From Methanoregulaceae archaeon (GTDB lineage: Archaea > Halobacteriota > Methanomicrobia > Methanomicrobiales > Methanospirillaceae), in the NCBI GenBank assembly GCA_019695435.1, contig JACTVF010000082.1, positions 1 through 9,041 of the forward strand: a stretch of DNA of 9,041 bases. Direction: 5' to 3'. The position numbers were made by a program, and so were the translations under genes. Below the pieces are notes generated by a model, which saw nothing but the letters and a program-made list of their open reading frames with translations, had not been told where the DNA came from and did no database searches. How positions within the stretch are numbered: position 1 is the stretch's first letter; every line of letters starts with the position of its first letter. This document shows positions 1-6,190 of this stretch, in pieces.

Positions 1-1
1 C

Positions 2-274
2 GTCGGTTCGGCCAACCGCAAGGCAGGCAGGATCGCGTCACGGTTGAACAAGCCCTGTGTCGGCGGGAGTGACGCCCATAACGCACGGTTCGTGGGCTTC
101 GGGAGGACATATGTCGAGGCAAAACCGGATATGCAGGCCATCTTTGCGGCTATCCGGGCGGGGCGGGTTTCCTGCGGCGGGAGAAAAACGCCCCTGCGCA
201 CCTATACCCGCCAGTCGCTGAACAACACATGGAGAAGGATCAAACGTCTGACCCGGCGGTTCCGCGTCCGGTAA
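2..274 (+). CDS. PHP-domain metal-dependent phosphoesterase, C-terminal part (5' end outside window)
   Basis: The reading frame is open from the left edge to a TAA at 272-274, so only the last 90 codons are visible. The segment G-G-S-D-A-H near residue 22 of the visible part matches the late metal-binding motif of PHP-domain proteins (GSDAH), where Asp and His bind the catalytic metals. The following stretch (R-F-V-G-F-G-R-T) and a short helix with 'I-F-A-A-I-R-A-G' fit the end of this fold, in which the last residues after GSDAH lead to a closing helix. The tail is very basic (about ten Arg/Lys in the last 25 residues). PHP proteins of this kind hydrolyse phosphoesters; the substrate cannot be told from this fragment. 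The gene overlaps truA by 46 bp, so the two are probably cotranscribed. The family call is fairly secure, the exact role is not. Confidence 0.8.
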   Translation, partial: VGSANRKAGRIASRLNKPCVGGSDAHNARFVGFGRTYVEAKPDMQAIFAAIRAGRVSCGGRKTPLRTYTRQSLNNTWRRIKRLTRRFRVR

Positions 275-1065
275 GGCTTGCATGCCGGGTCTCCTACCTG
301 GGCACCCGGTTCTATGGCTCGCAGCAGCAGGAGTCCAGCCGCACAGTCGAAGGCGAGTTTATCGGCGCATGCCGGCGCCTCGATCTTTTTTCTGACTGGC
401 GGACTGCAGGTTTCTGTTCCGCCGGGAGGACCGACCGCGGGGTGCATGCCTGCGGGCAGGTCGTTGCATTCTCCACGCCATACCCGGACCGCGCCCGGCA
501 GGCCCTCAACAGCCAGCTGCCACCTGATGCCTGGTGCACGGCCTCCGCTGAGGTGCCCGACACCTTCCATCCCCGGTACGATGCCCGGTCGCGCACGTAC
601 CGGTACTATTATTCAGAGACGGTACTTGATCCGCAGGCAATGGAAGCGGCGGCCACACATTTCCTTGGCGAGCACAACTTCTCGAACTTTGCCCGGGTGG
701 GCGACAAGAACCCGTGGCGGAAGATCCTCGAAGCCCGGATCGGGACCGATGGCCGGTTCACGTACCTCGAAGTGAAAGCCGAAAGTTTCCTCTGGCACCA
801 GGTGCGGTGCATGGCGGCCGCACTCTTATCCGTAGGCACGGGTGAACAGGATATGGACGGGATCCTCTTATTGCTCAACGAGAAGACGAGCCGGCCTATC
901 CCGCCGGCGCCGGCGGAAGGGCTCGTGCTCTGGGATACGGACTGCGGGATCGCGTGGGTGCCGATTGAAGAGGGCGATCGCAGCGGCACGTACTGCACCG
1001 AGCTCCGGCGGCACCACGCGCTCATGGAGCAGGTCTGCCGGGTGCTCCGGCCGGGACTGCCGTAA
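229..1065 (+). CDS. truA: tRNA pseudouridine synthase A (TruA)
   Basis: TruA converts uridines 38-40 in the anticodon stem-loop of tRNAs to pseudouridine. The 278-aa product has the family order: an N-terminal strand with V-S-Y-L-G-T-R-F-Y-G-S-Q (about residues 21-32), the catalytic motif A-G-R-T-D-R-G-V-H-A with Asp69 as the nucleophilic/catalytic aspartate, R-S-R-T-Y-R-Y, and F-L-W-H-Q-V-R-C-M (motif that helps shape the active site). Length is normal for the archaeal enzyme. ATG at 229 is chosen because no ATG, GTG or TTG occurs in frame between it and the conserved first strand. This makes the gene begin 46 bp inside the PHP gene, so translational coupling is likely. No Shine-Dalgarno sequence is seen. 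It ends 54 bp before the convergent fprA stop. Confidence 0.95.
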   Translation: MEKDQTSDPAVPRPVRLACRVSYLGTRFYGSQQQESSRTVEGEFIGACRRLDLFSDWRTAGFCSAGRTDRGVHACGQVVAFSTPYPDRARQALNSQLPPDAWCTASAEVPDTFHPRYDARSRTYRYYYSETVLDPQAMEAAATHFLGEHNFSNFARVGDKNPWRKILEARIGTDGRFTYLEVKAESFLWHQVRCMAAALLSVGTGEQDMDGILLLLNEKTSRPIPPAPAEGLVLWDTDCGIAWVPIEEGDRSGTYCTELRRHHALMEQVCRVLRPGLP

Positions 1066-1084
1066 ACTCCGACATGTCTCTCTC

Positions 1085-1110
1085 AAAAAGACGGCTGGAA
1101 AAATTTTCAG
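1085..1110. terminator. candidate bidirectional terminator between truA and fprA
   Basis: The 54-bp gap between the two convergent genes holds an imperfect AT-rich dyad, CTGgAAAA...TTTTCAG (1095-1110). On the minus strand it is followed by a second T5 run (complement of 1085-1089). Archaeal termination relies mostly on T-rich tracts, so this could end fprA transcription and possibly truA transcription. The stem is weak. Confidence 0.35.
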
Positions 1111-1119
1111 GGGTTGGGA

Positions 1120-2343
1120 TTATTTCCCCAAGAGTGTTGCAGCAAATGTTCTGCCGATCTCAAAACACTGGTTGAGCTCGTTCTCATCCGGCACATAATA
1201 ACATTCCATCTGCTCTTTGACGTCAAATCCTGCTTTCGTGAGTTCGTCAGCGATTATTTTTACTGCGCCTCCCTTTCCTCCCATGGAACCGAAGGTGACT
1301 GCTCCCCTTTTTATGCCGGTGTGATCGAACCGCAACCCTTTGAGGTAATAGATGATGTCACCGATACTGGGAAACGGCGCATCGTGGATGGTCGGGATAC
1401 CCATGCAGATTCCCTTGCTCGTGAGGATATCTTTTACAATCTCGCTCCGCTCGTCCTCATGCAGGTAATACATCTTCACGTCAATGCCGCCGGCGATCAG
1501 CCCCTCGGCAATCGCGTGCGCCATCATCTGCGTGGAGTGGTGCATGGTATCGTAGATAATGGTCACTTTATTCTCGCACACCCCGGTCGCCCAACCGGTG
1601 TAGGCCGAAAGGATCCGTCCCGGATCCGTCCAGATCTGGCCGTGCCCCGGTGCAATCATTGTGATCTTCTCCGCGAGGCCCAGCCTGCGGAACTCATCGA
1701 GCTTTTTTACCAGCAGCTTTGAGGGATACACGAGCAGGTTGCCGTAGAACTTTGCCGCCGCTTCCATCAGGAAGGCATCAGGGACATCATGGTCGTACCG
1801 TCTGGCATAACAGAGGTGCTGGCTGAAGGCATCATTGGAGAACAGGATGCCGTTTGGAGCGAGGAAGGTTTCCATGCTGTCCGGCCAGTGGAGGAAGGGG
1901 GTTTCCACGTTCTCAAGCGTCCGGCCCCCGAGATCTATTGTCGTGCCGGTCTTTGAGATGATAAATCCGGCCCCGGCAAGTGACGGGTAATGTTTGAGAA
2001 GACCCTTCTCTCCGATCTCGGTGCAGTAAATGGGGGCTTTCGGGAACTTTTTATGGATCTCGAGGAGTGCCCCGGAATGATCGCGTTCGATATGGTTCTG
2101 GATGATCACATCGATGGCAATATCGCGTTTCTCGCAGGAGAAGGCATGTGCGATCCTCCCCCACATCTGGGAGGAGGTGCCGGGATACGTATTGTCGATC
2201 AGGGCGACCTTGTCCTTCCCGAAAACAAGATAGGCATTATAGGTCGTCCCCTTGAGGGTATACCCGTGGTATGTCCGCAGGTCCCAGTCGAGCGTCCCAA
2301 CCCAGTAGACGCCATCGCCGATCTTACATGACTCTGCTTTCAT
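1120..2343 (-). CDS. fprA: flavodiiron protein, F420H2 oxidase type (FprA)
   Basis: In methanogens FprA takes electrons from F420H2 and reduces O2 to water, protecting oxygen-sensitive enzymes in the cytoplasm; relatives reduce NO. The 407-aa product matches the usual length. The N-terminal metallo-beta-lactamase-like domain (about 1-250) has all expected di-iron ligands: H84-x-E86-x-D88-H89, then H152, D171 and H234 (in A-P-G-H-G). From about 258 a flavodoxin domain begins with an FMN phosphate loop (Y-D-T-M-H-H-S-T, 264-271), and a second flavin-contacting loop (G-S-M-G-G-K-G-G) lies further on. No rubredoxin domain is fused to the C-terminus, as in the methanogen enzymes. ATG at 2341-2343 is the natural start. 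It lies downstream of, and on the same strand as, the malic enzyme, but it has its own TATA-like box. F420 specificity is inferred from family and context. Confidence 0.93.
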   Translation of the reverse strand: MKAESCKIGDGVYWVGTLDWDLRTYHGYTLKGTTYNAYLVFGKDKVALIDNTYPGTSSQMWGRIAHAFSCEKRDIAIDVIIQNHIERDHSGALLEIHKKFPKAPIYCTEIGEKGLLKHYPSLAGAGFIISKTGTTIDLGGRTLENVETPFLHWPDSMETFLAPNGILFSNDAFSQHLCYARRYDHDVPDAFLMEAAAKFYGNLLVYPSKLLVKKLDEFRRLGLAEKITMIAPGHGQIWTDPGRILSAYTGWATGVCENKVTIIYDTMHHSTQMMAHAIAEGLIAGGIDVKMYYLHEDERSEIVKDILTSKGICMGIPTIHDAPFPSIGDIIYYLKGLRFDHTGIKRGAVTFGSMGGKGGAVKIIADELTKAGFDVKEQMECYYVPDENELNQCFEIGRTFAATLLGK

Positions 2344-2379
2344 GCAGAATGATTACGCTCCGGTATATTAAGGCTGTCC

Positions 2380-2385
2380 TATAAA
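2380..2385 (-). promoter_or_regulatory. TATA-box candidate for fprA
   Basis: On the minus strand the sequence reads TTTTTATAGG, with the TTTATA core centred about 39 bp upstream of the fprA ATG. With the usual 25-27 bp between an archaeal TATA box and the start site, transcription would begin near 2356 and leave a leader of about 13 nt. A second AT-rich element (TTAATATA, about 2364-2371) lies too close to the ATG to serve. Confidence 0.5.
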
Positions 2386-2490
2386 AACAATATGCCTGAT
2401 ATACCGGAAAAGCTGGAAGTATTTTCCCGGGAGAACCGGAACGATGGCAACAGACCAGTCCCTGCGGTCACGAAAAATTCGGGAGTGGGT

Positions 2491-2496
2491 AAAAAA
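2491..2496 (-). terminator. T-tract terminator candidate after the malic enzyme gene
   Basis: Eighteen bp past the malic enzyme stop codon, the minus strand has a T6 run flanked by C-rich sequence (CCTTTTTTACCC), with a T5 run a little further on (complement of 2473-2477). Such T-rich runs are typical of archaeal termination. No convincing stem precedes it. Confidence 0.4.
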
Positions 2497-2513
2497 GGTG
2501 GGGGTGGTTTTGA

Positions 2514-3734
2514 TTAAAATACCCGGGCGCAGCCGCTTGCAACCGCCGCTTCGCTCACGGCCCCTGCCACGGTTTTGACCACGTCCCGGTTGAGCATCCG
2601 GGGCAGGATGCGATCATGCCGGGGGCGTTTCACGTAACCCGCGAGGGCGTGGGCGGCCGCAACCTTCATCTCAGCGGAGATCCGGGTTGCACACACATCG
2701 AGAGCGCCCCGAAAGATGCCTGGGAAGGCGAGCGCGTAGTTGATCTGGTTGGGGTACTCGCTCCGTGCCGTGCCGACCACGGATGCCCCGGCCAAGAGTG
2801 CGTCTTTTGGCAGGATCTCGGGCACGGGGCTTGCCAGCGCAAAGACGATCGGGTCATCTGCCATCGACCGGATCATTGCCGGCGTTACGATCCCCGGAAC
2901 CGAAACGCAGATGCAGGCGTCCGCTCCCTCCATCGCATCGGCAAGCGTGCCCGTCCTCCCGCCAATATTAGTTTCCTCCCCGATGATGAACTTGTACTTG
3001 TTCGCGTACAGCCCCTCCCGGTCCCGGTGGATGATCCCCTGCGTGTCGCAGACAATGATATCGTTCACGCTGGGAAAGAGGCCGGGGTCGTAGCCGATGT
3101 GCCGGAGCATGCGGGTGATGGCAAAGCCTGCCGCCCCGGCGCCGCAGATGACGATGTTTAAGTCCTCGAACTGTTTCCCGGTCACCCGGCAGGCGTTGAG
3201 CAATGCGGCGAGCACGACCACGGCGGTCCCGTGCTGGTCGTCATGCATGACCGGGATCCCGATACCCTGCAGCGCCTCTTCGAGCTCGAAGCACTTGGGC
3301 GCCGCGATGTCTTCGAGCGCGATGCCGCCAAAGACCGGCGCAATGTTTTTTATGTCATCGGCAAATTCCGTGTGGTAACTCTCAAAACAGATGGGAAAGG
3401 CATCAATGCCGGCGAGTTTCTTGAACAGGAGGGCCTTTCCCTCCATTACGGGGATCGCGGCATAGCCCCCGATGTTCCCGAGCGAGAGGACGCGGGAACC
3501 GTCAGAGACGATCGCGATCGTGTTGGCCTTGAGCGTGTATTTCCAGGCAAGCTCCGGGTCTTTTGCGATCTCCTTTGAGACCGCCCCGACACCGGGGGTA
3601 TAGACAAGCGAGAGGTCGTGCCGGTTTTTGATCCGGACTTTTGAATGGACCTCGATCTTCCCGCGGTACTTCTCGTGGAACGCGAGCGAGTCCGCGTAGA
3701 TGTTCTCCCGCTTTTTTTTCTGTTGTCCGATCAT
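2514..3734 (-). CDS. NAD(P)-dependent malic enzyme (malate dehydrogenase, oxaloacetate-decarboxylating)
   Basis: The enzyme oxidatively decarboxylates malate to pyruvate and CO2, a cytoplasmic link between C4 acids and pyruvate. Numbering from ATG 3734 (406 aa), visible family features are S-L-V-Y-T-P-G-V-G with catalytic Tyr45, the general-base Lys100 in M-E-G-K-A-L-L-F-K, the metal-binding pair Glu141-Asp142 in L-E-D-I-A-A-P, H-D-D-Q-H-G-T (164-170), and the dinucleotide loop G-A-G-A-A-G (198-203). The frame stays open upstream to 3914, but those 60 residues (rich in Pro, Ser, Arg) do not resemble a malic enzyme. The start at 3734 gives the usual family N-terminus, so it is preferred. The length matches the short bacterial/archaeal form without a phosphotransacetylase domain. 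NAD versus NADP cannot be decided. No Shine-Dalgarno sequence is seen. Confidence 0.92.
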   Translation of the reverse strand: MIGQQKKKRENIYADSLAFHEKYRGKIEVHSKVRIKNRHDLSLVYTPGVGAVSKEIAKDPELAWKYTLKANTIAIVSDGSRVLSLGNIGGYAAIPVMEGKALLFKKLAGIDAFPICFESYHTEFADDIKNIAPVFGGIALEDIAAPKCFELEEALQGIGIPVMHDDQHGTAVVVLAALLNACRVTGKQFEDLNIVICGAGAAGFAITRMLRHIGYDPGLFPSVNDIIVCDTQGIIHRDREGLYANKYKFIIGEETNIGGRTGTLADAMEGADACICVSVPGIVTPAMIRSMADDPIVFALASPVPEILPKDALLAGASVVGTARSEYPNQINYALAFPGIFRGALDVCATRISAEMKVAAAHALAGYVKRPRHDRILPRMLNRDVVKTVAGAVSEAAVASGCARVF

Positions 3735-4072
3735 GAAGCCACACGCCGAATAGTTCAATGGTGGAAGCGGGGCATGATGAATCTTTTGTGAAAATAGAGG
3801 GCGGGACGGAAGTATGATTCGACAGGGCAGGGGTCGCGGGACTTGCAGGGACGTTGATCCAACAAAGCAATCACTGCGGTATATGCTGGTGCCGGGCTGG
3901 GCATTATCACGCATTCATGAAAGGGGTCTGCCCTGTGCCATAGAGCCCCATTTATGCCAGCAGCCCTGCCCCCGGCTGCAGGGGCGTTTGCGATAGCCCT
4001 CTTTCAGAATAATGTTCCCGATGTGTTGGTGGATATGCACCTGAACAAATTCATGATCAAGGTAAATGCATA

Positions 4073-4100
4073 GCGCAAAACCTGGCGAGGCGTTTTGCGC
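4073..4100 (-). repeat. perfect 9-bp inverted repeat, possible RNA hairpin
   Basis: GCGCAAAAC (4073-4081) and GTTTTGCGC (4092-4100) are exact reverse complements with a 10-nt loop. A minus-strand transcript starting about 26 bp from the TATA-like element centred at 4121 would begin near 4095, inside the hairpin rather than before it. The hairpin could instead be a protein-binding dyad. Function unknown. Confidence 0.4.
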
Positions 4101-4115
4101 GTTGGGCATCGTTTC

Positions 4116-4126
4116 AAAATATATTT
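4116..4126 (-). promoter_or_regulatory. AT-rich TATA-like element of unknown use
   Basis: AAATATATTTT on the minus strand resembles an archaeal TATA box and is nearly palindromic, so it could act either way. It sits in a degenerate dyad (TTTCAAAA...TTTGATG) that faintly recalls the arsR/hgcA dyads. No gene is clearly placed to use it. Confidence 0.25.
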
Positions 4127-4152
4127 GATGGCACTATCAGAAACGAGAAACC

Positions 4153-4167
4153 CTGTTTTTTAAACAG
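4153..4167 (-). terminator. candidate terminator hairpin after arsC
   Basis: About 10 bp past the arsC stop codon the minus strand reads CTGTTT-AAA-AAACAG, a perfect 6-bp stem with a 3-nt loop, followed by GGTTTCTCGTTTC. It has no long T run, so it is only a candidate for the end of the arsC transcript. Confidence 0.35.
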
Positions 4168-4177
4168 CCCATGGTCT

Positions 4178-4606
4178 TTATCCAGGCAATCCGTGCCCGA
4201 ACGTCTTATCGATCCATGTACAGATCGCATCCCGGACCCTCCGGTACCCGCCAAGGATCTCTTCATCGGTGCCCGGGGTCAGGTGCGGGTCGGGAAACCC
4301 GTGGTGGATCGTTTTTTTTGCGGAAGGGACGACCGGGCATATCGCGTGGGCGTTGTCGCAGAGCGTGACGGCAAGATCGAACGGCACTCCCCTGAATGTG
4401 TCGAGCGACTTTGGCTGGTGGCCGGAGATATCGATCCCGATATCCTTCATCACGTCAATCGCACGGGTACTCACCCGGCCGGCGGGGCGGAAGCCGGCCG
4501 AAAAGACCTCGTATTTATCGCCGTACTTTGCCCGGAGGTAGCCCTCCGCCATCTGGGAGCGGGCCGCGTTTGCGGTGCAGATAAAAAGAATGCGGGGCCT
4601 GTTCAT
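4178..4606 (-). CDS. arsC: arsenate reductase, low-molecular-weight phosphatase family (thioredoxin-linked ArsC type)
   Basis: The enzyme reduces arsenate to arsenite in the cytoplasm so that it can be exported or sensed. The 142-aa product begins with the P-loop C10-T-A-N-A-A-R16-S-Q (the C-X5-R signature), followed by M-A-E-G. The general-acid loop F-P-D106-P is present. Cys83 and Cys90 (L-C-D-N-A-H-A-I-C-P) match the second and third redox cysteines of the staphylococcal-type arsenate reductase, which separates it from plain low-molecular-weight tyrosine phosphatases. It lies 87 bp downstream of hgcB on the same strand but has a good TATA box of its own, so it may be transcribed both with hgcAB and alone. 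No arsenite exporter gene is in the window. The reductase call is strong; the electron donor is inferred. Confidence 0.9.
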   Translation of the reverse strand: MNRPRILFICTANAARSQMAEGYLRAKYGDKYEVFSAGFRPAGRVSTRAIDVMKDIGIDISGHQPKSLDTFRGVPFDLAVTLCDNAHAICPVVPSAKKTIHHGFPDPHLTPGTDEEILGGYRRVRDAICTWIDKTFGHGLPG

Positions 4607-4611
4607 GTTCT

Positions 4612-4631
4612 GCAGTCTGATGATGGACTGC
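4612..4631 (-). promoter_or_regulatory. dyad at the arsC transcription start, possible operator
   Basis: GCAGTC (4612-4617) and GACTGC (4626-4631) form a perfect 6-bp inverted repeat with an 8-bp spacer, lying exactly between the arsC TATA box and the expected start site near 4612. The arm sequence differs from the hgcA/arsR dyads, but the 8-bp spacer is the same. It may be an operator or a short leader hairpin. Confidence 0.4.
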
Positions 4632-4635
4632 CGCC

Positions 4636-4641
4636 TTTATA
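4636..4641 (-). promoter_or_regulatory. TATA box of arsC
   Basis: The minus strand reads AGAAATGGTATAAAGG, with TATAAA centred 32-33 bp upstream of the ATG and a purine/A-rich BRE-like segment before it. Transcription is expected near 4612, giving a leader of only about 6 nt, which fits the absence of a Shine-Dalgarno sequence. Confidence 0.6.
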
Positions 4642-4693
4642 CCATTTCTCTTTGAGGTAAAGCGCCACGTTCACGGGGCCATGAGACCGATCG

Positions 4694-5041
4694 TCACTGA
4701 TCCCTCTTTTCAGCTCCGCACGAACACGGTTCTTCTGTCGTCCCGCCGCAGCAGGAGCCGTCTGGCCCCCCGCAGCTGCACTCCGTATCCATATTTTTCC
4801 CCCGGAGCGCCGCTCCGATCATCGCCCATGCGCATCCGACCCCGCTCTGGACTTCGATTGCCTGCACCGGGCAGTTCTTCGCACACGCTCCGCACTCCAT
4901 GCATTCCCGGGGATTGAGGAGTTCCGCCCGATCGTTGCCTTCGGCAAAGACCCGGTGGGGGCAGACCTGCGTGCACCGCCGGCAGTTGATGCACTTCTCC
5001 GGGAAATACCGGAGCGTGTTCTCCGCGTAACAGTCAAACAT
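4694..5041 (-). CDS. hgcB: HgcB, 2[4Fe-4S] ferredoxin of mercury methylation
   Basis: HgcB is thought to reduce the HgcA corrinoid to Co(I) and to help deliver Hg(II). The 115-aa product has two ferredoxin motifs: C17-x2-C20-x2-C23-x3-C27-P and C47-M-E-C50-G-A-C53-x3-C57-P. The second contains the E-C-M-E-C-G-A-C sequence that marks HgcB. The conserved Cys70 follows in G-V-G-C-A. The tail from residue 88 is unusually Cys-rich: C88-S-C90, the vicinal pair C97-C98, and C106-S-C108, separated by Gly/Glu. HgcB proteins are known to end with a vicinal cysteine pair that binds Hg(II); the two extra C-x-C pairs look like an expansion. Its ATG shares one base with the hgcA TGA (TGATG), so translation is coupled. 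The call is strong because it pairs with hgcA. Confidence 0.95.
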   Translation of the reverse strand: MFDCYAENTLRYFPEKCINCRRCTQVCPHRVFAEGNDRAELLNPRECMECGACAKNCPVQAIEVQSGVGCAWAMIGAALRGKNMDTECSCGGPDGSCCGGTTEEPCSCGAEKRDQ

Positions 5042-6114
5042 CAGGCCACCCCCGTGAGCCGGAGAACGCCAAGCGCGATCCCGAGGACCGTCCCGGCGCC
5101 GGCCATGAGCACCATTGCCGGCACGTACCGGAAGATCTCTTTTTTCACGCCCGTCCGCGAGGTGAACGTGGTCGAACCCGTGAAGTTGAGGGCAAGGTAC
5201 GCGACAACGGCCGGTATGAGGAGGAACGGGACAAGCACTGTGATGACCTGCGTGAGGCCGGAGAGGCCGGGTGCCTGAACAAATGCGCCCGCAAACGGGA
5301 TCGCGATAATGGCCCCGAGGATGAAGCCCTTCGTGGAGAAGTCATGTGTCGGGATAACCGGGAGCAGCGTGGGGAAGAGTATTGTTCCCGCGAGCACGGT
5401 GGCAACAGCGGCGATCCCTGCGACCGGGCCGGCAAGGAAGTACAGCACGACGGCTACCGCAATCATGGGGAGGAAAGCGTGCACAAGTTCCATGGGACAG
5501 AGGACGAGCCGGTCGGCAAGTGGGAACCGGACGGTACGCATCTCCCGGGTTGCCGTGCGGGTGGCAAGATATGCCGGGAGATCCCGGACCCGGACCGGGC
5601 CGTACTCGACCGAGAAGCCGGTCCGGCGGGTGACCTCATGTGCCGAAACCCCGGGCGCCGAAAGCTGGGGGAGGATGATCCTGCGGTGCGAGACAACTCC
5701 GGAAAGGCCGGTGGCATCGATGCGCCGGACCAGTTCGTCCGTCCCGAACGTGCCTTTCCCGGCAGCGCACCAGACGTTGATGCCTTTTGTGTCGAGGACA
5801 AGTATCCATGCATCAATGCCGGCGAGCGCCGAACGGAGCGCGTCAAAGCTGAGCGTGTAGTTCGCGGAGGCAAAGACCGGTGACTCTTTTGTCGGGTTGC
5901 CGAGCCGGTACAGGCCCGGCGGAACGATCCGGCCCATCCGGTTGACGCCCCACCGGGCAAGGAAGTGGCCTCGCCGGTCTTTTCCGGTGATTTGGGAGCT
6001 GGTGGTGCGAATCTCTTGGACCGGGCCAGCTGCCCCGGAGCAGCAGCATGCGGCAACCGGTTCTTGTGCGGATTTTCCGCAGCAGGCATTTTCTGGTTGT
6101 TCCATGTCTGGCAC
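5041..6114 (-). CDS. hgcA: HgcA, corrinoid-dependent mercury methyltransferase
   Basis: HgcA passes a methyl group from its corrinoid to Hg(II), making methylmercury; it is a membrane protein with a cytoplasmic corrinoid domain. The diagnostic cap-helix motif N-V-W-C-A-A-G-K is at 113-120, with Cys116 the expected lower cobalt ligand. The corrinoid domain (about 60-200) is related to the CdhD/AcsC gamma-type corrinoid proteins. About five membrane segments follow (roughly 209-228, 230-251, 262-281, 287-310, 327-352), and N-F-T-G-S-T-T-F-T-S (310-319) is a typical family stretch. The N-terminus carries a cysteine-rich extension with C11-C12 and C23-C24-C25. The listed start is GTG 6114; an in-frame ATG three codons on (6105) is an equally good choice, and numbering here counts from the GTG. 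An arsR gene is divergent, and dyads fill the gap between them. Confidence 0.96.
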   Translation of the reverse strand: MPDMEQPENACCGKSAQEPVAACCCSGAAGPVQEIRTTSSQITGKDRRGHFLARWGVNRMGRIVPPGLYRLGNPTKESPVFASANYTLSFDALRSALAGIDAWILVLDTKGINVWCAAGKGTFGTDELVRRIDATGLSGVVSHRRIILPQLSAPGVSAHEVTRRTGFSVEYGPVRVRDLPAYLATRTATREMRTVRFPLADRLVLCPMELVHAFLPMIAVAVVLYFLAGPVAGIAAVATVLAGTILFPTLLPVIPTHDFSTKGFILGAIIAIPFAGAFVQAPGLSGLTQVITVLVPFLLIPAVVAYLALNFTGSTTFTSRTGVKKEIFRYVPAMVLMAGAGTVLGIALGVLRLTGVA

Positions 6115-6116
6115 TT

Positions 6117-6138
6117 CATTTCAAATTTTGTTGAAACA
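6117..6138. promoter_or_regulatory. operator-like dyad 1, at the hgcA start
   Basis: CATTTCA (6117-6123), an 8-bp AT-rich spacer and TGAAACA (6132-6138) form a dyad ending 2 bp before the GTG start of hgcA. It matches the second dyad in this gap in half-site sequence and spacing. A regulator bound here would cover the likely hgcA transcription start. It is inferred to bind the adjacent ArsR. Confidence 0.65.
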
Positions 6139-6142
6139 TTAT
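6137..6142 (-). promoter_or_regulatory. weak TATA-like element for hgcAB
   Basis: ATAATG on the minus strand (within GGATAATGTTTC) is centred about 25-26 bp from the GTG of hgcA, so transcription from it would be essentially leaderless. The TTTATA at 6157-6162 read on the other strand (TATAAA) is an alternative and would give a leader of about 20-30 nt. I cannot decide between them. Confidence 0.3.
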
Positions 6143-6156
6143 CCGCAGGTCAATGG

Positions 6157-6162
6157 TTTATA
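6157..6162 (+). promoter_or_regulatory. TATA box of arsR, possibly shared with hgcA
   Basis: GGTTTATACTTT has its TTTATA core centred 28-29 bp before the arsR ATG, so the arsR mRNA is probably leaderless or nearly so. The reverse strand reads TATAAACC, so the same box could also drive hgcA. Dyad 2 lies between this box and the arsR start. Confidence 0.5.
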
Positions 6163-6168
6163 CTTTGG

Positions 6169-6190
6169 CATTTCATAATATTTTGAAATG
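6169..6190. promoter_or_regulatory. operator-like dyad 2, covering the arsR start codon
   Basis: CATTTCA (6169-6175) and TGAAATG (6184-6190) are a perfect 7-bp inverted repeat with an 8-bp spacer. The last three bases are the arsR ATG. Position and symmetry fit autorepression by ArsR. Its start is 52 bp from that of dyad 1, about five helical turns, so both would face the same side of the DNA. Confidence 0.7.

Larger units (their letters stand above)
3735..4177. other. 443-bp intergenic stretch without a convincing gene
   Basis: This gap separates the malic enzyme start from the arsC stop, both on the minus strand. It contains the malic enzyme promoter region (a weak TATA-like TCTATTTTC on the minus strand near 3788-3798, about 55-60 bp upstream of the ATG), and competing GC-rich dyads at 3960-3983 (GCAGCC/GGCTGC and CCCTGC-N8-GCAGGG). 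It also contains a perfect 9-bp inverted repeat at 4073-4100, an AT-rich TATA-like element at 4116-4126 and a small hairpin just past arsC. The only sizeable open frame (minus strand, 3915-4109, 64 codons) has no family resemblance that I recognise. No tRNA-like fold or T-loop sequence was found. The gap may hold a small RNA or just regulatory sequence. Confidence 0.6.

Noticed and set aside
3771..3777. ATGATGA, like the C box of an archaeal C/D guide RNA
   Set aside because: No D box (CTGA) with suitable spacing or C'/D' pair follows.
3735..3914. 60-residue N-terminal extension of the malic enzyme frame
   Set aside because: The extension is Pro/Ser/Arg-rich and unlike the family, while ATG 3734 gives the standard N-terminus.
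3915..4109. 64-codon minus-strand open frame with ATG at 4109
   Set aside because: It has no recognisable motif, no Shine-Dalgarno sequence, and its ATG lies only about 12 bp from the TATA-like element, upstream of any start site that element would give. It also spans several dyads, so it is more likely noncoding.
5309..5883. Plus-strand open frames of about 180 codons opposite hgcA
   Set aside because: hgcA is certain on the other strand from its motif and membrane segments; these frames are low-complexity, Arg/Gly-rich shadows.
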